Shown here piece by piece: positions 29,017-36,893 of a stretch of 64,000 nt of DNA. The translations under genes were made by a program, and so were the position numbers. How positions within the stretch are numbered: the stretch's first letter is position 1; each line of letters starts with the position of its first letter. The notes below the pieces were generated by a model, which was not told where the DNA came from, did not search any database, and saw nothing but the letters and a program-made list of their open reading frames with translations. Origin of the DNA: Corynebacterium hylobatis (GTDB taxonomy: Bacteria > Actinomycetota > Actinomycetes > Mycobacteriales > Mycobacteriaceae); contig NZ_RXHJ01000005.1 of NCBI RefSeq assembly GCF_003955685.1, positions 124,001 through 188,000 of the forward strand, read 5' to 3'.

Positions 29017-29610
29017 CTAGATAAGGCGGGTTCCGGTCTCGTCGATGAGCAGGGCCTCGCCGTCGCGGAGTAGGACGAGGCGGTGGTCTTTCCCGTAGGT
29101 GCGGACCGTCTCCGCGAAGACGTCGATGGGGAACAGTGGGATGTCGGTGCCGACGTGCGGGATGACCACGTAGTCGGTGAGCCCCAGACCGTGGTAGTCG
29201 TGTAGTTCCGGGGCCACGGCGGGTGAATCGAGCAGGCTGACCGGTTCGATGTCGGGACCGGCGATGACGGAGCCGGCGCTGGTGCCGATGTAGGGCAGGC
29301 CGGCGCGGACGTGGCGGACGAGCACTTCGTCCGTACCCGTGGAGCGCATGATGTGGAGGAGGTCGAAGGTCTCCCCGCCTGCCACATAGACGGCATCGAC
29401 CTCACCGAGGATGCGGTCGACTTCGGCGGGTGCGGTGGTGGCGAGCGGGAGCTCGAGGAGGGTGAAACCGGCGTCGCGAAGCATGGTGCGTTCGACCTGC
29501 GTGTCGGGGTGGTCGGCGAAGCTGCGGGTGGCGTCGGGGATGTAGGCGACCGTGCCGGTGGCGAAATCCCGGAGGTGGGGGTGTCCGAAGGAGGTCAGCA
29601 GGAGCTTCAT
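29017..29610 (-). CDS. Peptidase E-like (S51 family) protein
   Basis: A 197-residue protein with the S51 fold related to class I glutamine amidotransferases. The nucleophile elbow is IGTSAGSVIAG (Ser in GTSAGS), VYVAGGETFDLL is the preceding glycine loop, and LGLTDYVVIPH holds a likely catalytic His. Family members cut Asp-X dipeptides, though many are uncharacterised. It lies 10 nt upstream of menC on the same strand and is probably cotranscribed. The link to menaquinone is positional only. Confidence 0.8.
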   Translation of the reverse strand: MKLLLTSFGHPHLRDFATGTVAYIPDATRSFADHPDTQVERTMLRDAGFTLLELPLATTAPAEVDRILGEVDAVYVAGGETFDLLHIMRSTGTDEVLVRHVRAGLPYIGTSAGSVIAGPDIEPVSLLDSPAVAPELHDYHGLGLTDYVVIPHVGTDIPLFPIDVFAETVRTYGKDHRLVLLRDGEALLIDETGTRLI

Positions 29611-29669
29611 GGTGCCAGGTTACGCACGCGGAGGTGTTGTGCGCGTCACAATTCATGCAGTATGGGGTC

Positions 29670-29984
29670 ATGACTGATCCGAAGCAGAAACTGACCGCCG
29701 CTGCCGTCGAGGCCGCCGGACTGAGCGGCTGGCACCATGCTGGCGACACCATCCGGGCCGAGTTCGCCACCGGGGACTTCAACACGGGGTTGCGCCTGGT
29801 CACCCTCATCGGCGAATCAGCGGACGAGGCGAACCATCACCCCGATGTCACACTCACCTACCCCGCCGTGTCCGTCACCCTGTCGAGTCACGATGTCGGC
29901 GGGGTGACCAGCCGCGACATCGACCTGGCGCGCACCATCACCGGCCATGCCACGAGTCTGGGCGTGCCGGCCGGCGAGGAGTGA
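29670..29984 (+). CDS. 4a-hydroxytetrahydrobiopterin dehydratase-like protein
   Basis: A 104-residue pterin-4a-carbinolamine dehydratase (PCD) family protein. It has the EANHHPDVTLTYPAVSVTLS signature with two catalytic His. The ATG at 29670 (MTDPKQKLTA) has TATGGG 3 nt before it and TTGTGC 18 nt farther up, so the start may be leaderless, though the -10 is unusually close. Actinobacteria with no pterin-dependent hydroxylase often keep such genes, so the real substrate may differ. It is read away from the S51 gene and is 21 nt before menB. Confidence 0.83.
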   Translation: MTDPKQKLTAAAVEAAGLSGWHHAGDTIRAEFATGDFNTGLRLVTLIGESADEANHHPDVTLTYPAVSVTLSSHDVGGVTSRDIDLARTITGHATSLGVPAGEE

Positions 29985-30005
29985 TACCCGCCTAAGCTGA
30001 ACGGC

Positions 30006-30965
30006 ATGAGCAACTACAGCACGGACAACCCCTTCGACCCGACCCAGTGGCGGGTGGTGGAGGGCTTCGAGAACCTCACCGACATCACCTACCACCGCCA
30101 CGTGGGCACCTCACGCACGGACGGCACCGTGCGCATCGCCTTCGACCGCCCGGAGGTGCGCAACGCCTTCCGTCCGCACACCGTCGATGAGCTCTACCGG
30201 GCACTGGATCACGCACGCCGGACCCCGGATGTGGGTGTCGTGCTGCTCACCGGCAACGGTCCGAGCGAGAAGGACGGGGGTTGGGCGTTCTGTTCGGGCG
30301 GCGACCAGCGCATCCGGGGCCGTTCGGGCTACCAGTACGCTACCGGCCACGATTCCGATGACGCCCGGGCAGACGACTCCACGGTCGATGAGGCCCGCAC
30401 GAAGGTGGAGGGGGGCCGCCTGCACATCCTGGAGGTGCAGCGCCTGATCCGTACGATGCCCAAGGTGGTCATCGCCGTGGTCAACGGCTGGGCGGCCGGC
30501 GGTGGGCATTCGCTGCATGTGGTGTGCGATCTCACGATCGCCTCCCGCCAGGAGGCCCGTTTCAAGCAGACGGATGCGGACGTCGGTTCCTTCGACGCCG
30601 GCTACGGCTCCGCCTATCTGGCGAAGATGGTGGGCCAGAAATTCGCCCGGGAGATCTTCTTCCTGGGCCGTGCCTACGGCGCGGAGGAGATGCAGCGCAT
30701 GGGTGCGGTCAACATCGTGGCCGAGCACGCGGAGCTCGAGGCCGAGGCCATCCAGGTGGCCCGGGAGATCAACGGCAAGTCCCCCACCGCGCAGCGCATG
30801 CTGAAGTTCGCGTTCAACCTGCTTGATGACGGACTGATGGGCCAGCAGGTCTTCGCGGGTGAGGCCACGCGTCTGGCATACATGACGGATGAGGCGGTGG
30901 AGGGCAAGGAGGCCTTCCTGGAGAAGCGGGATCCGGACTGGTCGGAGTTCCCCTTCTATTACTGA
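30006..30965 (+). CDS. menB: 1,4-dihydroxy-2-naphthoyl-CoA synthase
   Basis: A 319-residue crotonase-fold enzyme closing the naphthoquinol ring from o-succinylbenzoyl-CoA. Motifs are VRNAFRPHTVDEL, WAFCSGGDQRIRGRSGYQYA (oxyanion and active-site loop), VVNGWAAGGGHSLHVVCDL and DADVGSFDAGYGSAYLAKMV. The C-terminus EFPFYY is typical. It probably shares a transcript with the PCD-like gene upstream. Downstream the sequence changes to the dps regulatory region. Confidence 0.96.
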   Translation: MSNYSTDNPFDPTQWRVVEGFENLTDITYHRHVGTSRTDGTVRIAFDRPEVRNAFRPHTVDELYRALDHARRTPDVGVVLLTGNGPSEKDGGWAFCSGGDQRIRGRSGYQYATGHDSDDARADDSTVDEARTKVEGGRLHILEVQRLIRTMPKVVIAVVNGWAAGGGHSLHVVCDLTIASRQEARFKQTDADVGSFDAGYGSAYLAKMVGQKFAREIFFLGRAYGAEEMQRMGAVNIVAEHAELEAEAIQVAREINGKSPTAQRMLKFAFNLLDDGLMGQQVFAGEATRLAYMTDEAVEGKEAFLEKRDPDWSEFPFYY

Positions 30966-30998
30966 CCGCGGCGGCGGGCTCTCCGCCATAAATAGGAA

Positions 30999-31017
30999 TG
31001 AGGTAAGGCTTACCTGA
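30999..31017 (+). promoter_or_regulatory. DtxR-like box upstream of dps
   Basis: TGAGGTAAGGCTTACCTGA contains a perfect 15-bp palindrome (AGGTAAG-G-CTTACCT, 31001-31015) and agrees with the DtxR consensus at 15 of 19 positions. It sits about 61-79 nt upstream of the predicted dps start site, beyond the -35. That position fits activation better than repression. Confidence 0.6.
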
Positions 31018-31043
31018 GATTGATAAGTGTAGCCTTCCAAACC

Positions 31044-31071
31044 TTGCCCACTTCTCAATTTCACCTATAAT
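31044..31071 (+). promoter_or_regulatory. dps promoter, leaderless
   Basis: TTGCCC (31044-31049), a 16-nt spacer and a consensus TATAAT (31066-31071). The start codon follows 6 nt later, so transcription should begin at or next to the ATG. Confidence 0.7.
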
Positions 31072-31077
31072 GGTGGC

Positions 31078-31572
31078 ATGAGCAACTACACCGTCCCCGG
31101 AATCGACCAGAACAGCGCAAAGCAGATCATCGATGGTCTGCAGGAGCGCCTCACCGACTACAACGACCTCCACCTCATCCTCAAGCACGTGCACTGGAAC
31201 GTGGTGGGCGCCAACTTCATCGCCGTCCACGAGATGATCGACCCGCAGATCGACCTCGTCCGCGGTTTCGCCGACGAGGTCGCGGAGCGCATCTCCACCC
31301 TCGGCGGCGAGCCGATCGGCACCCCGGCCGGCCACGTCCAGGACCGCAAGCCGCTGGAGTACCCGAAGAACAAGGCCAACACCCAGGACCACCTCAAGCA
31401 GGTCAACGACCTCTACACCCAGGTCATCGAGGGTGTCCGCGAGTCCATGGGCGAGGCCGGCGAGCTCGACTCCGTCACCGAGGACATCTACATCGCCCAC
31501 GCGGCGGAACTGGAGAAGTTCCAGTGGTTCGTCCGCGCCCACCTCGACGACGGCACCGGCAACATCGCATAA
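31078..31572 (+). CDS. dps: Dps family DNA-protecting ferritin-like protein
   Basis: A 164-residue four-helix protein expected to form a 12-mer that oxidises and stores iron and shields DNA. The ferroxidase signature HVHWNVVGANFIAVHEMID is intact, followed by RGFADEVAERISTLGGEPIG. The N-terminal tail is short and not strongly basic. It has its own consensus promoter with the start codon at the transcript start, a DtxR-like box upstream, and a strong terminator downstream, so it is monocistronic. Confidence 0.95.
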   Translation: MSNYTVPGIDQNSAKQIIDGLQERLTDYNDLHLILKHVHWNVVGANFIAVHEMIDPQIDLVRGFADEVAERISTLGGEPIGTPAGHVQDRKPLEYPKNKANTQDHLKQVNDLYTQVIEGVRESMGEAGELDSVTEDIYIAHAAELEKFQWFVRAHLDDGTGNIA

Positions 31573-31593
31573 TGTTCCACCCCTGCCGAATCA

Positions 31594-31632
31594 GCAGAAG
31601 CGCCGATCCCATGACGGGACCGGCGCTTCTGC
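31594..31632. terminator. Bidirectional terminator between dps and the MFS gene
   Basis: 12-bp stem GCAGAAGCGCCG/CGGCGCTTCTGC plus an inner TCCC/GGGA pairing after one mismatch, located between two convergent genes. Confidence 0.8.
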
Positions 31633-31654
31633 CTTCATACTGCCGGGGCGGTGC

Positions 31655-32866
31655 CTAACCCAGGATCCGGCGACCCGCATAGACCTGACCCGCCAGGGAG
31701 ACGAGCACACAGGCGACCATGCCGAACGCCATGGTCAGGGCCGCGTTCGCGCCCAGGCCCATGAAGGGACTGACCGCCGCACCGAGGGCGAACTGCAGGA
31801 AGCCCATGACGGCCGAGCCCGAACCGGCCCGCTCGCGGACCTCACCGGTGCCCAGCGCGGTGGAGTTGCCCAGGATGATGCCGATGGGGCTGACCGAGAG
31901 GAAGAGCAGCGGGAAGATCACCCACGGGGAGATCGTGAAGTTGACGACGATGAGCAGCACCACCGTAACCACCAGCAGGAAGAGCTGGGCGGCACGCAGG
32001 ATGGCGTGGGGGTCATAACGGTCGATGAGGCGGGAGTTGAGCATGTTTCCCGCGACCAGACCCACGGCGTTGGCGGCGAAGACGAGGGTGAAGGTACCCA
32101 CAGACATGCCCATCTGGGTCTGCACGACGAAGGGGGAGGCGGAGATGTAACAGAACATCGCGGCGAAACCGAAGGCGAAGGAGATGGTGTAACCCCGGTA
32201 GGCGGGATTCTTCAGCACATAGAGGTAGTTGGCCAGAATCCCGCGCACGGTGACCTCGGCGCGCTCCGCCTTCGGCAGGGACTCCCGCACGACCACCAGG
32301 GCAACGAGCAACTGGACGACATTGATGCCGGCCAGCAGCCAGAACAGCCCGCGCCAGCCGATCGGATCGAGCAGCAGGCCGCCGACGACCGGGGCGGCGA
32401 CCGGGGCGATGCCCTGGATGGTCATCAGCAGGGAGAAAGCCTTGGCGGCCTTCCGCCCCGCCGCCAGGTCCGGCACGACCGCACGCGCCAGGACCACACA
32501 CGCCCCGGATCCCAGCCCCTGCAGGAGACGGGCGAGTATGAGCACCTCGATGGTCGGTGCCATCGCCGCGATGACGGAGGCGATCAAGGCGATCACGGCT
32601 CCGCCGACCAGCAGCTTCTTCCGACCGAGGGAATCGGAGATCGGGCCGATGATCAGCTGACCGACCGCCAGGCCGAGCATGAAACCGGACAGCGTGAGCT
32701 GCACCATCGCCTGCGTGGTGTCCAGGCTGCCGACAATGTTGGGCAGGGCCGGCAGGTAGAGGTCCGTCGCCAGTGGCGCGGCGGCAGAGAGGAGAGCCAG
32801 GCCGAAGAGCAGGCCCGTCGTCAGTTGTTGTCCGGGCTTCTCGCGCCCATGTTCACCAGCAGTCAC
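31655..32866 (-). CDS. Bcr/CflA-type multidrug efflux MFS transporter
   Basis: A 403-residue transporter with about 12 membrane helices. The family signature after helix 1 is APLATDLYLPALPNI, and the MFS loop 2-3 motif is GPISDSLGRKKLLVGG. Bcr/CflA members are proton-driven drug exporters for chloramphenicol, bicyclomycin or other solutes; the substrate is not evident. The start is GTG at 32866 with AGGAGAG 8 nt upstream. It converges with dps. Upstream lies a decayed HTH gene, perhaps a former regulator. Confidence 0.88.
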   Translation of the reverse strand: MTAGEHGREKPGQQLTTGLLFGLALLSAAAPLATDLYLPALPNIVGSLDTTQAMVQLTLSGFMLGLAVGQLIIGPISDSLGRKKLLVGGAVIALIASVIAAMAPTIEVLILARLLQGLGSGACVVLARAVVPDLAAGRKAAKAFSLLMTIQGIAPVAAPVVGGLLLDPIGWRGLFWLLAGINVVQLLVALVVVRESLPKAERAEVTVRGILANYLYVLKNPAYRGYTISFAFGFAAMFCYISASPFVVQTQMGMSVGTFTLVFAANAVGLVAGNMLNSRLIDRYDPHAILRAAQLFLLVVTVVLLIVVNFTISPWVIFPLLFLSVSPIGIILGNSTALGTGEVRERAGSGSAVMGFLQFALGAAVSPFMGLGANAALTMAFGMVACVLVSLAGQVYAGRRILG

Positions 32867-32927
32867 TTATCCATCTCTCCTGTTCTTCGACGCCCGTCGA
32901 GGCCGGGCGGATTCTCCCCGTGGGAGC

Positions 32928-33130
32928 TTAGGCGCGTCTGGTGACATCGCCCATCACGGCCAGAAGTAACCTGCGCCGCCCCCCGCCCAGGCGGTTGAGC
33001 AGATTTAAGATCCGGGAGGCGGACCAGCCTAGGACGGTAGCCAGGTCGAGCTGCGAGATCCCCTGCCCCAGTGACGGTGCGGCTCCGGGCGGGGAACATC
33101 CGCCAGGATTTCCGCATCCTGCCCCTGAAC
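32928..33130 (-). pseudogene. Frameshifted XRE-type HTH gene remnant
   Basis: Two minus-strand frames together give one helix-turn-helix protein. One frame reads DAEILADVPRPEPHRHWG up to about 33067; the other continues GISQLDLATVLGWSASRIL from about 33060 and ends LLLAVMGDVTRRA. 'EILADV...RLG...SQ.DLA..LG.SASRI..L..R' is the usual HigA/XRE antitoxin pattern. The frame change sits exactly at the start of the HTH. No intact partner toxin is seen. The rest of 32867-33280 shows nothing else coding. Confidence 0.4.
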
Positions 33131-33282
33131 TGCGCAGTTCCCCGTGAGGGTCGGCGGGAAAACAAATAGCCACGTCAAGCTGACGTATCGCATTGAGGGT
33201 AGCAGGGCGGATGTCCTGCATCGCAGCCCACAAATCCCGCCACCCCTGGGGCAGGGCCGAAAACTACCGACCACCAGCAATA

Positions 33283-33329
33283 GTTGACATGTCACAAACC
33301 AGTCCTCTAGGGTCTTGTGTCATGTCAAC
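33283..33329 (+). promoter_or_regulatory. doxX promoter with flanking inverted repeat
   Basis: TTGACA (33284-33289), 18-nt spacer, TAGGGT (33308-33313), then the ATG 8 nt later, so the message is probably leaderless. GTTGACATG (33283-33291) and CATGTCAAC (33321-33329) are an exact inverted pair bracketing the promoter, and TGACATGTCA at the -35 is itself a palindrome. A repressor site is likely. Confidence 0.6.
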
Positions 33330-33768
33330 AACCAAGGAAGCAGCTCTGCTCATCGCCCGTGTCATCCTGGGTGTCATCCTCATCGCCCACGGCTGGGACA
33401 AGTTCCAGATCACCGGCCTTGAGGGCATCACCGGTTTCTTCGACAGTATCGGCGTCCCGGCCGCCGCCGTCGCGGCCCCGCTCGTCGCCTTCCTGGAGGT
33501 CGTCGGCGGCATCCTCATCCTCATCGGTGCCTTCACCCGTATCACCGGCATCGTCATCACGCTCATCATGCTGGGCGCGGCCATCTTCGCCCACATCGCC
33601 CAGGGCATCTTCGTGTCCAACGGCGGCTGGGAGCTCGTCGGCGCCATCGGTGCCGGCACCCTCATCCTGGCCGCCGTCGGTGCCGGCCGCTGGAGCGTCG
33701 ACGCCTTCCTGCCCTGGGGCACCGATAAGGCCAGCGCGGACACTGAGAAGCAGCTCCAGAACGCTTAA
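33322..33768 (+). CDS. DoxX family membrane protein
   Basis: A 148-residue DoxX protein with four membrane helices: about 7-26 (LLIARVILGVILIAHGWDKF), 49-70, 75-95 and 107-127. The family shares ARVILG..HG..K and is tied to redox and thiol-stress complexes in mycobacteria, but is functionally diverse. The start at 33322 (MSTTKEAALL) is fixed by a strong promoter whose start site falls on the ATG. It precedes menE by 79 nt and may be cotranscribed. Confidence 0.88.
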   Translation: MSTTKEAALLIARVILGVILIAHGWDKFQITGLEGITGFFDSIGVPAAAVAAPLVAFLEVVGGILILIGAFTRITGIVITLIMLGAAIFAHIAQGIFVSNGGWELVGAIGAGTLILAAVGAGRWSVDAFLPWGTDKASADTEKQLQNA

Positions 33769-33847
33769 AACCCTGCTCCATCCGACGGCGTCGCCTCCTT
33801 CCGGGAGACGGCGCCGTTTTCTTCCCCTCCCGCTACCATCATCACCC

Positions 33848-34975
33848 ATGAGCCACAACCTCGAGCCGCTGCCCATCGACCCGGCCAACCCCATCGGCGT
33901 CCTCGGTGATCTCGAGGACGCGATCGCCGGACAGCGCAGCCTCCTCCCCGTCCCCGCCCGCGACAACGCCCGCGCCAGCCTGCTGATCACCTCCCAACGC
34001 GCCGGGCAGCCAATCGACGCGGAGACCGCCCTCGTCGTGGCCACCTCCGGTTCCACCGGCACCCCGAAGGGCGCCCAACTGACGGCCGCCAACCTGGTCT
34101 CCAGCGCGGACGCCACCCACCAGTTCCTCGGCGGCGAAGGACAGTGGCTGCTGGCCCTTCCGGCCCACCACATCGCCGGCCTGCAGGTGCTCGTGCGCTC
34201 ACTGATCGCCGGCGTCGAGCCCCTCCAGCTGGACCTGTCCGAGGGCTTCGACATCGGGGACTTCGCCCGCTCGGCCGGGGAGCTGGCGCGCGCCGGGGAA
34301 CGCGCCTACACCTCGCTCGCACCTATGCAGCTGGCCAAGGCGATGGACACTCTGGAGGGCATCGAGGCCCTGCAACTCTTCGACGCCATCCTCGTCGGCG
34401 GGGCCGCCCTCAACCCGCAGCTCGCCCGCTCGGCCGAGGAGATGCAGATCAACGTGGTCACCACCTACGGCTCCTCGGAGACCGCCGGCGGCTGCGTCTA
34501 CGACGGCCGCCCCATCCCCGGCGCGAAGGTCCGCCTGCAGGAGGGCCGCATCCACCTGGGCGGGCCGATGATCGCCCAGGGGTACCGCAACCACCCCGGG
34601 CACGAGGCCTTCGCGGAGCCCGGATGGTTCGCCACCTCGGATGCGGGGTTCATCGAGGACCGCCGCCTCACCGTGACGGGGCGTCTCGACGCCGTCATCG
34701 ACTCCGGTGGGCTCAAGCTGCAGCCGGAGGTGCTGGAGCAGGCGATGCTGGCCGTCCCCGGTGTCACGGGGGCCTGCGTGGTGGGCATTCCCGATCCGCG
34801 GCTGGGACAGGCGATCGTGGCCGCCTACACGGGTGCCGCCTCCCCGGGGGAAGTCATCGCCGGGCTCGACCACCTGCCCCGCTGGCAGCTGCCGAAGGAG
34901 TTGAGGCGGCTGACAGAGCTGCCGCTGACGGGGCCGGGGAAGGTGGACCGGCGGGGCGTCGAGAAGCTCTTCTAG
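33848..34975 (+). CDS. menE: o-Succinylbenzoate-CoA ligase
   Basis: A 375-residue acyl-CoA synthetase of the AMP-forming class, short as in actinobacterial MenE. The P-loop is VATSGSTGTPKGAQL; other motifs are TYGSSETAGGCVYD, GWFATSDAGFIEDRRLTVTG and the C-terminal LPLTGPGKVDRRG with the catalytic Lys. It activates o-succinylbenzoate for MenB. The start ATG at 33848 begins MSHNLEPLPID. Its stop overlaps the end of the convergent glycosyltransferase gene by 4 nt. Confidence 0.92.
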   Translation: MSHNLEPLPIDPANPIGVLGDLEDAIAGQRSLLPVPARDNARASLLITSQRAGQPIDAETALVVATSGSTGTPKGAQLTAANLVSSADATHQFLGGEGQWLLALPAHHIAGLQVLVRSLIAGVEPLQLDLSEGFDIGDFARSAGELARAGERAYTSLAPMQLAKAMDTLEGIEALQLFDAILVGGAALNPQLARSAEEMQINVVTTYGSSETAGGCVYDGRPIPGAKVRLQEGRIHLGGPMIAQGYRNHPGHEAFAEPGWFATSDAGFIEDRRLTVTGRLDAVIDSGGLKLQPEVLEQAMLAVPGVTGACVVGIPDPRLGQAIVAAYTGAASPGEVIAGLDHLPRWQLPKELRRLTELPLTGPGKVDRRGVEKLF

Positions 34976-35850
34976 TCTTCACGGCGGCTGGCGTCGACGA
35001 GCACCGCGACATCCTCATGGTCATAGACCCGCTCAATCTGCTCGTCGTTGCCGCCCATGAGCGTGTTGCCGATGACCAGCGCCCCCGCCTGCGTGGAGGG
35101 CACCACCGCGAAGTTGCGGGGATGGGAGTAGACCTGGCGGACCCGGTGGCCGGAGCGCAGGGCGCAGGCGTGGAGCCAGACGTCATCGGCCCGCGGGCTC
35201 AGCTCGCGGAACACATCGCCCTGCTCCACCACGTAGGTGATGAAGGAGGCCGGGTAGAGCACTCCGGACACCCCCGTGGCGAAGTGCAGGTGGCTGGCCC
35301 GGCAGGTGTTGACCGGGGTCCACTTCACATAGGGCAGCATTTCCTCCCCGCGCAGCTCGATGCGGTGGGCGCGGTAGGCGATGACGGCGTCATCGCGCAG
35401 ATCCCCGATGAACAGCAGGCGCTGCAGGAACCACTCGGGGTAGATCATGTCGTCATCCACCGTGGCCACCCGTTTCCCGGTGCCCACGACCTCGCGGAAC
35501 TGGCTCCAGTATTTGGTGTGCGGGCCGTAGAGCCCGTCGGAGCAGCGGACCTGCAGTCCGCGGGAGACCAGGCGGCGCAGCGGGCGCGGCCACCCGGCAC
35601 GGTAGTCCTGCTCATCCAGCCACAGCACCACCGGCGCCTGCACGGCACCGCGGGCAATGGACTCCAGGGTGTAGTGCACGCGGTTGAGCCGTTCCCCGTG
35701 GGAGGTCAGGGAGATGGTCACGTCGCCCTGCTGCGGGAAGCGGGCGCGGGAGAAACGGTTGTTCCACGTCAGCGGAATCATCCGGAAGAGCGTGAAGAAG
35801 AAACTGATCGCCTGACCGAGCACATAACTGATCCACATGACCAGCCTCAC
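34972..35850 (-). CDS. Putative membrane-anchored GT-A glycosyltransferase
   Basis: A 292-residue protein with an N-terminal membrane helix (about 4-24, VMWISYVLGQAISFFFTLF) and a GT-A-like catalytic domain. VTISLTSHGERLNRVHYTLE and APVVLWLDEQDY form the nucleotide-binding half, and VATVDDDMIYPEW carries a DxD-type metal site. ELSPRADDVWLHACAL resembles an acceptor-side acidic motif. I recognise no characterised enzyme. A cell-envelope glycan is the likely product. The start is GTG at 35850 or ATG at 35838. It lies alone between menE and the divergent pseudouridine synthase. Confidence 0.68.
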   Translation of the reverse strand: MRLVMWISYVLGQAISFFFTLFRMIPLTWNNRFSRARFPQQGDVTISLTSHGERLNRVHYTLESIARGAVQAPVVLWLDEQDYRAGWPRPLRRLVSRGLQVRCSDGLYGPHTKYWSQFREVVGTGKRVATVDDDMIYPEWFLQRLLFIGDLRDDAVIAYRAHRIELRGEEMLPYVKWTPVNTCRASHLHFATGVSGVLYPASFITYVVEQGDVFRELSPRADDVWLHACALRSGHRVRQVYSHPRNFAVVPSTQAGALVIGNTLMGGNDEQIERVYDHEDVAVLVDASRRED

Positions 35851-35927
35851 CCTACGTCTGATCGGCTATATCTGCAGGGCAAGGCTGTCACCAGGGATTT
35901 TTCTCCGCAGTGTATGATTCGCCGGAC

Positions 35928-36875
35928 ATGGACAACGCACGCCCCTCCCCCGCCCGCGAACTGGAGGTCTCCTCCGGGCACGCCGGCCGCCGCCTGGACA
36001 AATTCCTCCGCTCACAGCTCAAGGGGGTCCCTGGTGGCCTGGTCTTCCGGCTGCTGCGCAAGGGCGCGGTGCGGGTCAACGGCAAACGCGCCAAACCGGA
36101 CTACCGTATCCAGGCCGGTGACGTGATCCGGGTGCCCGCCCTGGAGATCCCCGAGGCCGCCCCGGTCAAGACCCTGCCGGCGGAGCTGCTCCGCCAGATC
36201 GACCGGGCGATCCTCCACGAGGATGACTCCCTCCTCGTGCTGAACAAGCCCGCCGACCTGGCCGTGCATGTGGGCACCGGGGTCACTGGCGGGGTCATCG
36301 AGGCGCTGCGCCAGCTGCGCCCCGCGGAGCCGGACCTGGAGCTGGTGCACCGCATCGACAAGGAGACCTCCGGCCTGCTCATGGTGGCCCGCACGCCGTC
36401 CATGCTGCGCCACCTCCAGCAGGTGATGCGTGATGACGCCGCCGTCCGCCGCCACTACCTCGCCCTGGTCCAGGGGTTTTTCCCACAGGAGACCACCTAT
36501 GTGCGGGCGCCGCTGCTGACCACCGAGCACGGCGTACGCGTCGACCCGCAGGGTCAGCCCGCCCACACCCGCTTCCGGGTCCTGCGCCGCTTCGGCCGGC
36601 AGGCCACCCTCGTGCGCGCCGAGCTGATCACCGGCCGCAAACACCAGATCCGGGTGCACACCCGCCACACCGGCCACCCCATCGCCGGGGACCGGAAATA
36701 CGGCGACCCCGGTTTCACGCGGGAAGTGCAGCGGCTCGGCGGGGCACGGATGTTCCTCCACGCCTCCGAGCTGCGCATCCCCCTGCCCTCGGGGGAGCTG
36801 CTCCACCTCACCGCCCCGACCTCCCCGGTGTGGGACCGGACCCTCGACCGGCTGGCCACCCCGGCTCGGCGCTGA
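35928..36875 (+). CDS. RluA family pseudouridine synthase
   Basis: A 315-residue RNA pseudouridine synthase. An S4 RNA-binding domain (about 10-70, RRLDKFLRSQLKGVPGGLV) precedes the catalytic domain with LELVHRIDKETSGLLMVART, in which the Asp of HRIDKETSG is the nucleophile. RKHQIRVHTRHTGHPIAGD is the other conserved block. RluC/RluD-like architecture suggests 23S rRNA, but the target uridine cannot be read. The ATG at 35928 lies 9 nt after a TATGAT -10, so the leader is only a few nucleotides. Confidence 0.9.
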   Translation: MDNARPSPARELEVSSGHAGRRLDKFLRSQLKGVPGGLVFRLLRKGAVRVNGKRAKPDYRIQAGDVIRVPALEIPEAAPVKTLPAELLRQIDRAILHEDDSLLVLNKPADLAVHVGTGVTGGVIEALRQLRPAEPDLELVHRIDKETSGLLMVARTPSMLRHLQQVMRDDAAVRRHYLALVQGFFPQETTYVRAPLLTTEHGVRVDPQGQPAHTRFRVLRRFGRQATLVRAELITGRKHQIRVHTRHTGHPIAGDRKYGDPGFTREVQRLGGARMFLHASELRIPLPSGELLHLTAPTSPVWDRTLDRLATPARR

Positions 36876-36893
36876 GGCAACCCATGGAGGACA

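Noticed and set aside
31433-32944. A plus-strand frame of about 500 codons opposite the MFS exporter
   Set aside because: Arg/Asp/His/Gly-rich antisense sequence; it also runs through the dps 3' end in another frame and a strong terminator.
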